Below are positions 45,937 to 54,004 of a stretch of 64,000 nt of DNA, piece by piece; the stretch's first letter is position 1, and each line of letters begins with the position of its first letter. A program made the translations under genes and the position numbers. Under the pieces are notes generated by a model, which ran no database searches, was not told where the DNA came from, and was given only the letters and a program-made list of their open reading frames with translations. The stretch is from Rhodobacteraceae bacterium NBU2976. GTDB lineage: Bacteria; Pseudomonadota; Alphaproteobacteria; Rhodobacterales; Rhodobacteraceae. The stretch is taken from the NCBI GenBank assembly GCA_023630215.1, contig JALPRQ010000001.1, positions 2,286,001 through 2,350,000 of the forward strand, read 5' to 3'.

Positions 45937-46239
45937 TCAATACAGCGGGCAACGAACCGATCTAAGGCGACACTCGTTAATTAAGTCTTCCGCCTTGTGC
46001 AAAACTTCGTATTGCTGGTCCTCGTCGAGGTCGGTTGCAAGCAGCAAGATCGTATCCAGCACGGCGTTATCTTTCCATCTGAGGAAGGTTTGCATCGCAT
46101 CCACATCGTTGAGATCAACGGTCTGTGTGGCGAATGTAACCAATGTTGACAGCTTTTCTGTCGAAAGCGTTTCCGCGATCGAACGCAATCGCGTCAACAT
46201 TTGAATCCGATCAAATGCATTCCCCTCGATGTAATTCAT
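45937..46239 (-). CDS. small acidic helical protein, unknown function
   Basis: 100 residues from ATG 46239, with GGGGA eight bases upstream; an ATG two codons earlier is too close to that site. Mostly helical and acidic, with LLLATDLDEDQQYEVLHKAE near 70-85 and two late Cys. No signal or membrane helix. Not recognised. Followed by a good terminator, so it is a real single-gene unit. Confidence 0.6.
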   Translation of the reverse strand: MNYIEGNAFDRIQMLTRLRSIAETLSTEKLSTLVTFATQTVDLNDVDAMQTFLRWKDNAVLDTILLLATDLDEDQQYEVLHKAEDLINECRLRSVRCPLY

Positions 46240-46388
46240 TGACATATCCCCAAGCGAAACGGTCCCTTTCCGTTTGTAGCGTATATAGGAACCTCAAAGC
46301 GCTTTGAGTATCTGAAATTTTGCAATATCGATTTGCGGCTTACGTTAACGTCAATAACGTGGACGAAATCTTGCCATGACTTCCGAAA

Positions 46389-47726
46389 ATGAAACGTGTA
46401 AACAAAAGCCCAGACTTTGAAACTTGTCCGGTAATGTTCGCAACTCTCCCCACAGCTTTACGTATTCTGTTGACTTGGCTTGCGCTGATGCCAATGGCGA
46501 CAGGGCTTTTTGTGATCGGAAGCGGGTTTATATATGTCCCACTGGTAAAATTTTACGTGTTCGAAGTCAGTTGGTCGATCACCCTGTTGGCCTTTGTTTT
46601 GGTCGGCATCAAATTGACCGGTCCCCCTTGGCATTACCTGAAACGCTTGACGCAAATTGACCAAATGCTGGTGCTGCTGGTGTTCATCCTGATGGTATTT
46701 GCGGTTATGCTGCATGCCCCGGAAAAATCATTTGCGACCTATTTTGCTGTCACCACGGTAGGGGCATTCCTAGCAGCCCTGGTGTCGCGCGCCTTGGCCG
46801 AGACATTTGGTGCAGCTTATCGCCAGATGCTGGTTTGGGCCTTGTTCTTGATGGTGGGATGTCATCTGCTGGCGATAGGTCTGTTTATGGGAATGGAATG
46901 GGGCAACCGGGACTTGCGTTGGGTGCAGTTTGCCGCACCGGGCTTTCCAAATATGCGGTTTTATAACTTTGTGCTGGAGATCATGATCGCCCTGTCCGTC
47001 GCGATCTGGTCAATGGAGAATGTGAAACGTTCGGTCATCGTGAAACTGTTGATCGTAGCCCTGCTTGTTGCGGCGTGGTCGATGCTGTTCTGGCAAGGTG
47101 CCCGCGGGGCGATGGTGGCGTTGGCGTCGTCTTTCCTGCTGGTTGGCGTCATCGCCCCCCAACAAATCCGACCCGTTCTTCCTGTCCTTGTGATCACTGC
47201 GGCTTTGGGCGCGCTTCTGTCGCTGGTCTATTTTGTGCCCGATGGGAATTTCGGTCTGTTCAATCTGCAACGCCGAACCCTGGCGGTCGAGACGGTTGTT
47301 GAACTGACCTCGCGGCGCACAGAACTGTGGCAGGAAGCCTTGGCTATGATCACCCGCAGTCCGATCTTGGGCTATGGTCCAGGTCAGTTTCCGTTTCTGA
47401 CGCCGAACACATCCTTGTGGATATTCTTCCACCCTCACAACATCATTCTGGATACGCTTTTGACGCTGGGTGTTGTTGGCGCTTCTGCCGTTTTTTACCT
47501 GTTGTTGAAGCTGTGGATTCAGTTGCTTCGATACACGCATGCGCATCCTGATGTTATCACGGTCGCGCTTTTTGTTGCGATCACCTCGCTTGCGGCACAT
47601 AGCATGCTGGCGGGGACATATTTCTTCGTCCATTCAAAGTTTCTTTTTGCCCTATGTGTTGGGGCATTGCTGGGATATCGCCAAATTCCCCCGGCAAAAG
47701 ATCCCGACCAAAAGCTGCAGAGCTGA
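46389..47726 (+). CDS. O-antigen ligase/polymerase-like membrane protein
   Basis: 445 residues with about eleven helices. The Wzy_C/WaaL mark is the stretch FWQGARGAMVALASSFLLV near 235-255, followed by a large periplasmic loop with RRTELWQEALAMITRSPILG and GYGPGQFPF...FHPHNIILDTLLTLG, where the family's Arg and His residues lie. It would join polysaccharide to lipid A or polymerise it in the periplasm. The only weak point is the start: ATG 46389 lacks a good ribosome site; 46434 is an alternative. Confidence 0.85.
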   Translation: MKRVNKSPDFETCPVMFATLPTALRILLTWLALMPMATGLFVIGSGFIYVPLVKFYVFEVSWSITLLAFVLVGIKLTGPPWHYLKRLTQIDQMLVLLVFILMVFAVMLHAPEKSFATYFAVTTVGAFLAALVSRALAETFGAAYRQMLVWALFLMVGCHLLAIGLFMGMEWGNRDLRWVQFAAPGFPNMRFYNFVLEIMIALSVAIWSMENVKRSVIVKLLIVALLVAAWSMLFWQGARGAMVALASSFLLVGVIAPQQIRPVLPVLVITAALGALLSLVYFVPDGNFGLFNLQRRTLAVETVVELTSRRTELWQEALAMITRSPILGYGPGQFPFLTPNTSLWIFFHPHNIILDTLLTLGVVGASAVFYLLLKLWIQLLRYTHAHPDVITVALFVAITSLAAHSMLAGTYFFVHSKFLFALCVGALLGYRQIPPAKDPDQKLQS

Positions 47727-47826
47727 TCTGCCCGCTGGCTGGGCAAGGGTCGGCCGATCAGAATTTCCGCTAGGCAAGTCCAATAAGGTCATGCACGATG
47801 TAGCGACCCATCGAAAGGAGGCGCGA

Positions 47827-48450
47827 TTGACTAATCTGCAGCAGACCACGATCCGCGTGTGTGAACAGATTCACACTGTTCGCCCGGCGTCGCGTCGGCG
47901 AATGATTGCTCTTGCTGGTCCACCAGGAAGCGGGAAATCGACATTGGCGGAGTCGGTCGCAAATTTTCTGAACGCCAGCGGCACCGCCACGGTGGTGATC
48001 CCGATGGATGGGTTTCATTTGGACAACCGCATTTTAGAGCAGCGTGGCCGTTTGCCCCGCAAGGGCGCACCCGACACGTTTGACGTCCATGGATTTGTTG
48101 CGCTGATCGCGCGGATCGCTAGCGAAGATTCCGTGATCTATCCGATTTTCGATCGCGATCGCGACCTGAGCATTGCGGGCGCTGCCGAACTGCCATCTGA
48201 CTGTGAAACAGTGATTGTCGAAGGGAACTACCTTTTGCTTGACGCGCCTGTCTGGCGCGATCTGATGCCGTATTGGGATATGACCATAGGCTTGAATGTC
48301 CCCGAGGACACCCTGCGCAAGCGATTGATCCAACGCTGGATTGATCACGGCTTGTCAGCTGACGCTGCGCGTGCCCGTGCAGAAAGTAACGATATTCCCA
48401 ACGCCCTTCTGGTTGCACAACAGTCCCGCCCTCCTGACCTGATGGTGTGA
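47827..48450 (+). CDS. P-loop nucleoside kinase / phosphoribulokinase-family protein
   Basis: 207 residues from a TTG at 47827, chosen because GAAAGGAGG lies five bases upstream, the strongest ribosome site in the area; longer in-frame readings run through the preceding gene. Walker A GPPGSGKS at 31-38, then VVIPMDGFHLDNRIL with the substrate Asp, and VIVEGNYLLLD as Walker B. The family (PanK/UdK/FrcK-like) phosphorylates sugars, nucleosides or pantothenate analogues; the substrate is not known. Confidence 0.82.
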   Translation: MTNLQQTTIRVCEQIHTVRPASRRRMIALAGPPGSGKSTLAESVANFLNASGTATVVIPMDGFHLDNRILEQRGRLPRKGAPDTFDVHGFVALIARIASEDSVIYPIFDRDRDLSIAGAAELPSDCETVIVEGNYLLLDAPVWRDLMPYWDMTIGLNVPEDTLRKRLIQRWIDHGLSADAARARAESNDIPNALLVAQQSRPPDLMV

Positions 48451-48600
48451 ACCTGTGTCTCTGACAATTTCGACGTTCTGAAGTTACCTATCTTGGGACG
48501 GTTGGTGGCTAATAGTTCGGTGGGTATCGAAACGAGAACGGTGCGTGGAAATCACGCACCCTATGCATTGCTTCCTGATATGTCGAAAGAGTTGTTTCCG

Positions 48601-49128
48601 TCATTTATCTTTTTCCTCAATGTTCGCGCTAAATAGTTGTGTTTTAAAATTGACAAAAAGCGCCAGAAGCAATCCAACTGTCGCCAGACGCAAAATCGAA
48701 AATGCAAAAGTGGCAACGGGATAGGAAGATCCAGAAAAGGGCCATCGACCTCCGAAAAATGTCGAATTAGCTGACGTAAAGTGAGTAGCAATACTCAACA
48801 CTAACAGGATTGTCGCACTTGCAAAAATATATCTGGAATTGGTGTCTTTTTTAGCTGCCATTTTTTGCAATCCAGCAAACCAAATGCCAATTAATATTGG
48901 TATGAAAATTGCACCGATTACTAAATACTCAAGATATGCATTAGCGAATTTCGAGTATTTGGAAGTTGTCAACATTCTATCAACGTCACCAAAATATATG
49001 ATGTTGCGTAAGTGCTCATAATTTTCAATGTTGAAAAGGGACCAGCCCCCTAAATGTACAAGATAGTTTATACATTCAATTATAGTAAAAATGATAAGCG
49101 TAGTTAAAAGTAACTGGCGTCGATACAT
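48601..49128 (-). CDS. four-helix membrane protein, unknown function
   Basis: 175 residues from ATG 49128 (GGGAA upstream); in-frame starts further up lie before a charged, unlikely lead. Four predicted helices at about 5-25, 70-90, 103-122 and 145-165, with an extracytoplasmic loop after the first. Rich in Phe, Ile and Tyr and AT-rich by eye compared with neighbours, so perhaps acquired. No motif recognised. Confidence 0.55.
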   Translation of the reverse strand: MYRRQLLLTTLIIFTIIECINYLVHLGGWSLFNIENYEHLRNIIYFGDVDRMLTTSKYSKFANAYLEYLVIGAIFIPILIGIWFAGLQKMAAKKDTNSRYIFASATILLVLSIATHFTSANSTFFGGRWPFSGSSYPVATFAFSILRLATVGLLLALFVNFKTQLFSANIEEKDK

Positions 49129-49213
49129 ATCATTTCCCAGTTCTATGTTACACGACTTGAAGTGAATTTCTGGAACATCGCTTTTTCCACCATCACCAAA
49201 GTATGTTCCCTTC

Positions 49214-49740
49214 TTAATTATAAATTGGACGAAAAATTTTTCGATTATCCTCGGACCGTTCAACAACAGAAATTTGTTTTGGACAAATTTCCATTGCGTT
49301 GGGGTCTGTGTAGTCTTTTGGATCAGAAGACGAATAGTTATTCCAAAGCAAATCCGAGTGAGAAATACTCAAAATTATCAAACCCTCACCTGCTTCATCC
49401 AGAAAAGCCACTGTCCAACTATTGCTATCATCTCCCTCTTCAAACTCGATCTCTTAGCCCTCAAAATGCTCTGCCAACCCAGTTCCTGAAAAAGTTACAC
49501 TCGGCTCGAAACAAACTTTCCTACCGGGGGCAAACATCATGCTGATGTCAACTATACCGTCATTTTGTTCTGACAATTCAACTAGTTTTAAAGCAAAGGT
49601 TTCTCCGCTTCTCGGAAACTCGGCTTTCTGAGTCGTGGTCTCCGAGGACTGCACTTTTGAAAAAACATATTGCATACCTGTAAAGACCAAAAGAAAAAGC
49701 ACAATCACAATTGCGTATGTTTTTTATCTCTTATGCTCAT
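49214..49740 (-). pseudogene. broken gene for a small secreted or anchored protein
   Basis: One frame, read leftward, runs through an N-terminal membrane segment (VIVLFLLVFTGMQYVFSK), about 60 residues, then a single in-frame TAA at 49454-49456, and on for 81 more codons (EIEFEEGDDSNSWTVAFLDE to RSEDNRKIFRPIYN). A natural start, ATG 49740 reading MSIRDKK, is out of frame by one base at a run of six A residues. So one frameshift and one stop have inactivated it. The parts after the stop keep protein-like composition, which suggests recent loss. Family unknown. Confidence 0.6.
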
Positions 49741-50188
49741 TTTTTGATATCCTAAATCCACGATGTAACTGACAGAGTTATAACAAATTTTACTATAATC
49801 GATTTATGACAATACAGACATGATCTGTCATTAGTGTCAGCGCGTTTCGAGAAAGTGTTTTCTGACATCGTTACTACATCATTGAAACAAACAATCATTC
49901 ACTAACAGATTCTTAGAAACACCTCCCCATCACAACAAGCTCTTACACGCTTTGGTAATATCCATTGATATAAAATCAACCCGTAATCTCAATTTCATCA
50001 AACATTCACAAACTGTATTTTTCATATTGTTTTTCGGACACTGTCCGGACACGGCCAAGAATAGGGCGCCGATGATCACCCTTGTGCGTCACATAACCCA
50101 TTGATATCGCATTATGCTTATTGATTTTCGCTCTCGGGATTTGCTACTGCAAACCCTGTCGTGGTTTGAATTCATTCCGATTTCAAAC
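49741..50188. other. non-coding AT-rich gap left of the island
   Basis: 448 bp without credible genes. AT-rich by eye. The only structure noted is the repeat CGGACACTGTCCGGACAC near 50036-50053, which contains the palindrome GGACA-C-TGTCC. It was the sequence downstream of tRNA-fMet before the island inserted. Confidence 0.5.
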
Positions 50189-50234
50189 TTGGTTGCGGGG
50201 GCCAGATTTGAACTGACGACCTTCAGGTTATGAG
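50189..50234. repeat. attachment site copy (left), truncated tRNA-fMet 3' half
   Basis: 46 bp identical to 59953-59998: the anticodon-to-CCA part of tRNA-fMet. The sequence diverges right after GTTATGAG, so no tRNA can fold from this copy. Confidence 0.92.
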
Positions 50235-50355
50235 AGAGTGTAAGACGGTTTCGCTGGGGTTCTCTTGATTTGGCTAGTTTACTCTATCTTATTGGATTCA
50301 CTAATTTATTCTTGACGGTTTTGACTCCCGCTTTCTATCTCTTTCCCTGTGACTT

Positions 50356-50383
50356 GCTTCCAGTTGCTTCCACAATGCTTCCA
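50356..50383 (+). repeat. three GCTTCCA repeats, candidate integrase arm sites (left)
   Basis: GCTTCCA at 50356, 50366 and 50377, that is one helical turn apart, 120-150 bp inside the left attachment site and just before the integrase start. The same heptamer occurs twice near the right end. Confidence 0.55.
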
Positions 50384-50411
50384 CGAGGGAGCGCCGTTCA
50401 GGGAATGTTCC

Positions 50412-51611
50412 ATGCCAAAGCTGACCAAAAGAACCGTTGAGAGTCTCCCAATTGAGGCGAAGGACTATTTTGTCTGGGATAGCCAGATTGCCGGGTTCGG
50501 GCTTCGTGTGATGCCTTCAGGTGCCAAGACCTATCAGGTGCAGTATCGAAAAGGTGGACGGACGCGACGGGTATCCCTTGGGCGGCACGGGACGATCACA
50601 GCGGAGATGGCACGTAAGCTGGCTTTGGACGTCATGGGTCAGGTGGCCAAGGGCGATAACCCAGCCGAAGAGATCAGCATTCAACGCAAGGCCCCGACGG
50701 TTTCGGCACTCTGTGATCGGTTCTTTGAAAGCCATGTTAAGGAACGTTGTAAGTCGAGAACACAGGGTGAGTATCGACGCGCGATTGATCTGTTCATCAA
50801 ACCCGCGCTTGGCAGCTTTAAGATCATAGATGTTGAGAGAAAGGACATCGCCGAGCTGCACCACAAGCACCGAGACATTCCTTATCAGGCGAACCGGACG
50901 TTGGGTGTCCTCTCAAAGATGTTCAATCTGGCCGAGATATGGGGGCTGCGGCCTGACGGGTCTAATCCCTGTCGGCATGTACCAAAATATCGTGAGATCA
51001 AGCGGGAAAGGTATTTGACGAAAGAAGAGTTGCAGAGGCTTGGCACAACGCTGGCGGATGAGGAGGCGGAAGGCGCGGAGACCCCATTTATCGTAGCCGC
51101 TTTCCGCCTCCTCATCCTGACGGGCTGTCGCTTAGGCGAAATACAAACACTCAAATGGACCTACATCACGGATCGGGGTATCGAACTACGAGACAGCAAA
51201 ACGGGAGCTCGTCGCATTCCCCTCCCCGCTCCCGCACGGGCCGTTCTTTCAGCCCTGCCCTCCACACCCGGTAATCCCTACGTGATTGAAGGCAAGCTTC
51301 CGAATTCCTATGCCACAGACCTTCAGCATCCTTGGCAACGGATCAGGGTTAAGGCCGGAATACCCGATGTTCGCATTCATGATCTACGACACACCTATGC
51401 CTCGAACGCTGTTTCTTCCGGTATGCCCATTCAAATGGTCGGGAAACTGCTCGGTCATTCGCAATTGCAGACCACGATGCGCTATGCTCACCTCGCGGAT
51501 GATCCGGTTAATCGCGCGGCAGAGGAAAATGCTACTGCCTTATATATTGGGCTAGGTCTTGGAGCTAAACGCCCGGAGAAACCAAAGTTTCGTGTCATCG
51601 AAAATTTATAG
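50412..51611 (+). CDS. tyrosine recombinase / integrase
   Basis: 399 residues from ATG 50412; an in-frame start 21 codons upstream falls within the GCTTCCA repeats. Domains: N-terminal DUF4102-like arm-binding part (GFGLRVMPSGAKTYQVQYRK, 28-47), core-binding SAM-like part (about 95-185), and catalytic part with Arg240 (GCRLGEI), His323 and Arg326 (HDLRHTYAS), His349 (LLGHS) and Tyr358 (MRYAH). All active-site residues are present. It stands next to the left attachment site, as typical for tRNA-targeting islands. Confidence 0.94.
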   Translation: MPKLTKRTVESLPIEAKDYFVWDSQIAGFGLRVMPSGAKTYQVQYRKGGRTRRVSLGRHGTITAEMARKLALDVMGQVAKGDNPAEEISIQRKAPTVSALCDRFFESHVKERCKSRTQGEYRRAIDLFIKPALGSFKIIDVERKDIAELHHKHRDIPYQANRTLGVLSKMFNLAEIWGLRPDGSNPCRHVPKYREIKRERYLTKEELQRLGTTLADEEAEGAETPFIVAAFRLLILTGCRLGEIQTLKWTYITDRGIELRDSKTGARRIPLPAPARAVLSALPSTPGNPYVIEGKLPNSYATDLQHPWQRIRVKAGIPDVRIHDLRHTYASNAVSSGMPIQMVGKLLGHSQLQTTMRYAHLADDPVNRAAEENATALYIGLGLGAKRPEKPKFRVIENL

Positions 51612-51620
51612 GAGAGCATT

Positions 51621-52406
51621 TTGAGTAAAGGAACATTAGTAGACGAGTTTGTTAAGTACGTATCCGGACCAACCCTAGATGAAACGATTGTGTTCACTCC
51701 CGAAAAGGTCAAGCAGATCGGGCAGGATTTTAATATTCCCGAAGATGCCCTCGGATGGGTTGGAGAGTTCCTTGAAGTCGGTGCATATCAATGGAGTCGC
51801 GAAACGACTCGCAGCGCATTGGATTTCAAGAAAATTCAGAAAGAACTGAAAGACCTCGGTACAGCGTCGGCAGAGTTGGCTAAGGCATTAGAAAACCTAT
51901 CTCCTGAGACATGTAAAATCCTCGTTGAAACGGGGCTCGCACGTGAACTCGGTGGTTTCCCCCTACCAAGAGTTTCGTCACAGGAAACATCTACAATGCT
52001 CAACTACTCGCCACCATCGAGCCAAGAGTTCGCACAGGTTACCCTGCCTGATATCCAGAATATGGCTTCAGCCCTCGGTGAGTGTGCTGTTGGTTCACTA
52101 CGAGCTGCCAAAAAGAGCCCAAAGGGTCGACCCGATGACGGGGGATTGTTCGATTTTTTGCACATAGGTTTCCACATCTGGGAAAGCATTCTTGGACGTG
52201 AATTTAAATTGGATTGGCATACTGATCACAAACCGATAACCGATGCCGCACAGTTTTGCGTGCGGATCGTTCATTGTGTTCAGCCAGACACTCCAGCCAA
52301 TAAGATTGCGAACAAAGCTCGCGAGGCTCGTGAGAAAGGAATGAAAATCAGCAACTTGGAAGAACTCCCCCAAGTCATCGAACATTATCGCAAGCTGTTT
52401 GAATAG
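51621..52406 (+). CDS. island protein of unknown function
   Basis: 261 residues from TTG 51621, with GGAGA upstream, 9 bp after the integrase stop and hence likely co-transcribed. Soluble, helical; a central helix pair (about 75-115) and a C-terminal part with RPDDGGLFDFLHIGFHIWES, which resembles a segment seen in many uncharacterised proteins next to integrases. No catalytic motif. Role unknown. Confidence 0.6.
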   Translation: MSKGTLVDEFVKYVSGPTLDETIVFTPEKVKQIGQDFNIPEDALGWVGEFLEVGAYQWSRETTRSALDFKKIQKELKDLGTASAELAKALENLSPETCKILVETGLARELGGFPLPRVSSQETSTMLNYSPPSSQEFAQVTLPDIQNMASALGECAVGSLRAAKKSPKGRPDDGGLFDFLHIGFHIWESILGREFKLDWHTDHKPITDAAQFCVRIVHCVQPDTPANKIANKAREAREKGMKISNLEELPQVIEHYRKLFE

Positions 52407-52465
52407 ATTGTTCAGACCATCTGAGCGTAAATCGTCTTCAATTACAATTTCAAAAGAGGACGACA

Positions 52466-52672
52466 ATGCTCGACGCACAACCCGATCCAGACCAACTATT
52501 GGACGAAACCCAAACTGCAGACTTGATCTGCCAATCCGTTCGCACACTCCAGAAGTGGCGTGTCGCCGGGTATGGCCCTGAATTCTTTAAAATAGGCCGA
52601 TCCGTTCGGTATCGACGCCGAGAGGTCAATGACTGGATTGAGTCTCGTCGTCGTGCTCACACATCGCAATGA
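52466..52672 (+). CDS. AlpA/excisionase-like helix-turn-helix protein
   Basis: 68 residues. LLDETQTADLICQSVRTLQK is the HTH of the HTH_17/MerR-like excisionase family, followed by the wing FFKIGRSVRYRRREVNDWIE. Such proteins bend DNA for excision or activate integrase genes (AlpA). AGAGGA precedes the ATG. Located between the integrase pair and the Rep-like gene. Confidence 0.85.
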   Translation: MLDAQPDPDQLLDETQTADLICQSVRTLQKWRVAGYGPEFFKIGRSVRYRRREVNDWIESRRRAHTSQ

Positions 52673-52700
52673 GCAATCCATTGGCACGTAGGAAGGCGCT

Positions 52701-52752
52701 CACTGGTTCAACCGCATCTGGCGCACCAGCGCCAAGTGCGAGTGAACCAGTG
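52701..52752. repeat. nested inverted repeat, candidate replication or nicking site
   Basis: 10-bp arms CACTGGTTCA (52701-52710) and TGAACCAGTG (52743-52752) enclose a smaller hairpin TGGCGC-ACCA-GCGCCA (52719-52734). It lies 90-140 bp before the Rep-like gene in a 168-bp non-coding stretch. Confidence 0.6.
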
Positions 52753-52784
52753 GCCCAACTCAACGCAACATCTGAGGATGTTTA

Positions 52785-52812
52785 AGAGGGGGGCATTGTA
52801 ACACCCCCCTCT
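52785..52812 (+). promoter_or_regulatory. GC hairpin before the Rep-like gene
   Basis: Perfect 9-bp stem AGAGGGGGG/CCCCCCTCT with a 10-nt loop, 28 bp before the Rep-like start. No T run on either strand fits a terminator well; it may control rep expression or form part of an origin. Confidence 0.5.
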
Positions 52813-52840
52813 ACGAATACGAAAATGAAAGAGAGCGAAA

Positions 52841-53989
52841 ATGAACGCAGATATATTACACGCAGGATTTGACGGGTTAAAATTTACTGTCCAAACCTAC
52901 ATCCCTGCACAATTAAGAGAACAGCTACAGTCGGCTAAAGAGTGGGCCTTCAAGAACCGTGCTGAATGTCAGGTAAGCTGTGGCGGCATTGTTTTGAATG
53001 TCAACGGGAACGGTGGCAGAAGCTTCGTCGCACACACTGGAGACTTTGGTGCTGTTTGGCTCTTTCAAGACCCAGAAAATAAATTTGTGAACAATCCTGG
53101 GATTACTGTCGACTTTCGTGCTTTTGGTCTCGCAACCGGCGGCTTAAAGGGTGCAGAAAGACATTTCCGCGACGTGATGGAAGCATTGGGCATTCCCTAT
53201 GTAGAAACACAGCTTCGCGTAACGCGTGCTGACTTCGCCATAGATATTCTTGCCCCTTGGTTTGAACCAGATCGGCAATGTCTCGTTGTCCCGCCGGGGA
53301 CCACGGTGACGGAATACACCGGTATCGTCGAAACCTCGACCATGGCGAGGGGTTCGCGGGTGACCGGCATACGCGCCGGGCATATCTCCAACCGACAAAT
53401 TTCTATCTATGACAAACGCGCAGAAATCCTTCAGCAGAAGAAAATGGGATGGCTGGAAATCTGGAACCACACTCTCAAGGAGGCCGGCAAACCGCCTCTC
53501 AACATAATGGACCGCGATACCAGTCAGGTCTGGCGATTTGAAATGCGCCTCGGCACAAAGCAACTGCGCAACCGTTTTGAAATGCGGAGCTGGCTAGACG
53601 TTAACGACATGATTGGGGATGTGTTCACCGATGCTACTCAGCGCATTCGATATTGCCAGCCAACCACAGATAGCAATCGATCCCGATGGCCGGAACATAA
53701 ACTATGGAAATTAACCACTGAAACTTTATCCTATGAGCTCGCGCATATGCGTTCAGGTGTCTGCCCGAACACGGTCAAACATGTCAACCGCGATGCGCAT
53801 TTGCATATGCTAGACATGCAAATTCTCGGACTCCTAGTATCGCGAGCAGCTTCTGCAGACACTCAGGCGGAAAATTTTAGTGCTTTCGTTATGTCTCATG
53901 TCACGCGGTTATGCAGCGTATCTGACACACACACCTTTCCAATCGCCGAACGACTTGCAAAAGCAAGAGGCCGATATTCCTTCGATTGA
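52841..53989 (+). CDS. Rep_trans-like replication initiation protein
   Basis: 382 residues. Features of the plasmid/phage replication initiation factor family (Rep_trans): QLRVTRADFAIDILAPWF near 125-142, an IRAGHISNRQISIYDKRAEI stretch near 182 with the candidate nicking Tyr, and VWRFEMRLGTKQLRNRFEM near 225. These would make and join a single-strand nick to start rolling-circle replication. The identity rests on these patches only. Preceded by AGAGAG and by two inverted repeats. Confidence 0.6.
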   Translation: MNADILHAGFDGLKFTVQTYIPAQLREQLQSAKEWAFKNRAECQVSCGGIVLNVNGNGGRSFVAHTGDFGAVWLFQDPENKFVNNPGITVDFRAFGLATGGLKGAERHFRDVMEALGIPYVETQLRVTRADFAIDILAPWFEPDRQCLVVPPGTTVTEYTGIVETSTMARGSRVTGIRAGHISNRQISIYDKRAEILQQKKMGWLEIWNHTLKEAGKPPLNIMDRDTSQVWRFEMRLGTKQLRNRFEMRSWLDVNDMIGDVFTDATQRIRYCQPTTDSNRSRWPEHKLWKLTTETLSYELAHMRSGVCPNTVKHVNRDAHLHMLDMQILGLLVSRAASADTQAENFSAFVMSHVTRLCSVSDTHTFPIAERLAKARGRYSFD

Positions 53990-54004
53990 CACCTCGGCTA
54001 ACCA

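Noticed and set aside
50189..50234. Second tRNA-fMet at the left end of the island
   Set aside because: Only the 3' half is present; the sequence after the anticodon differs, so it is an attachment site copy.
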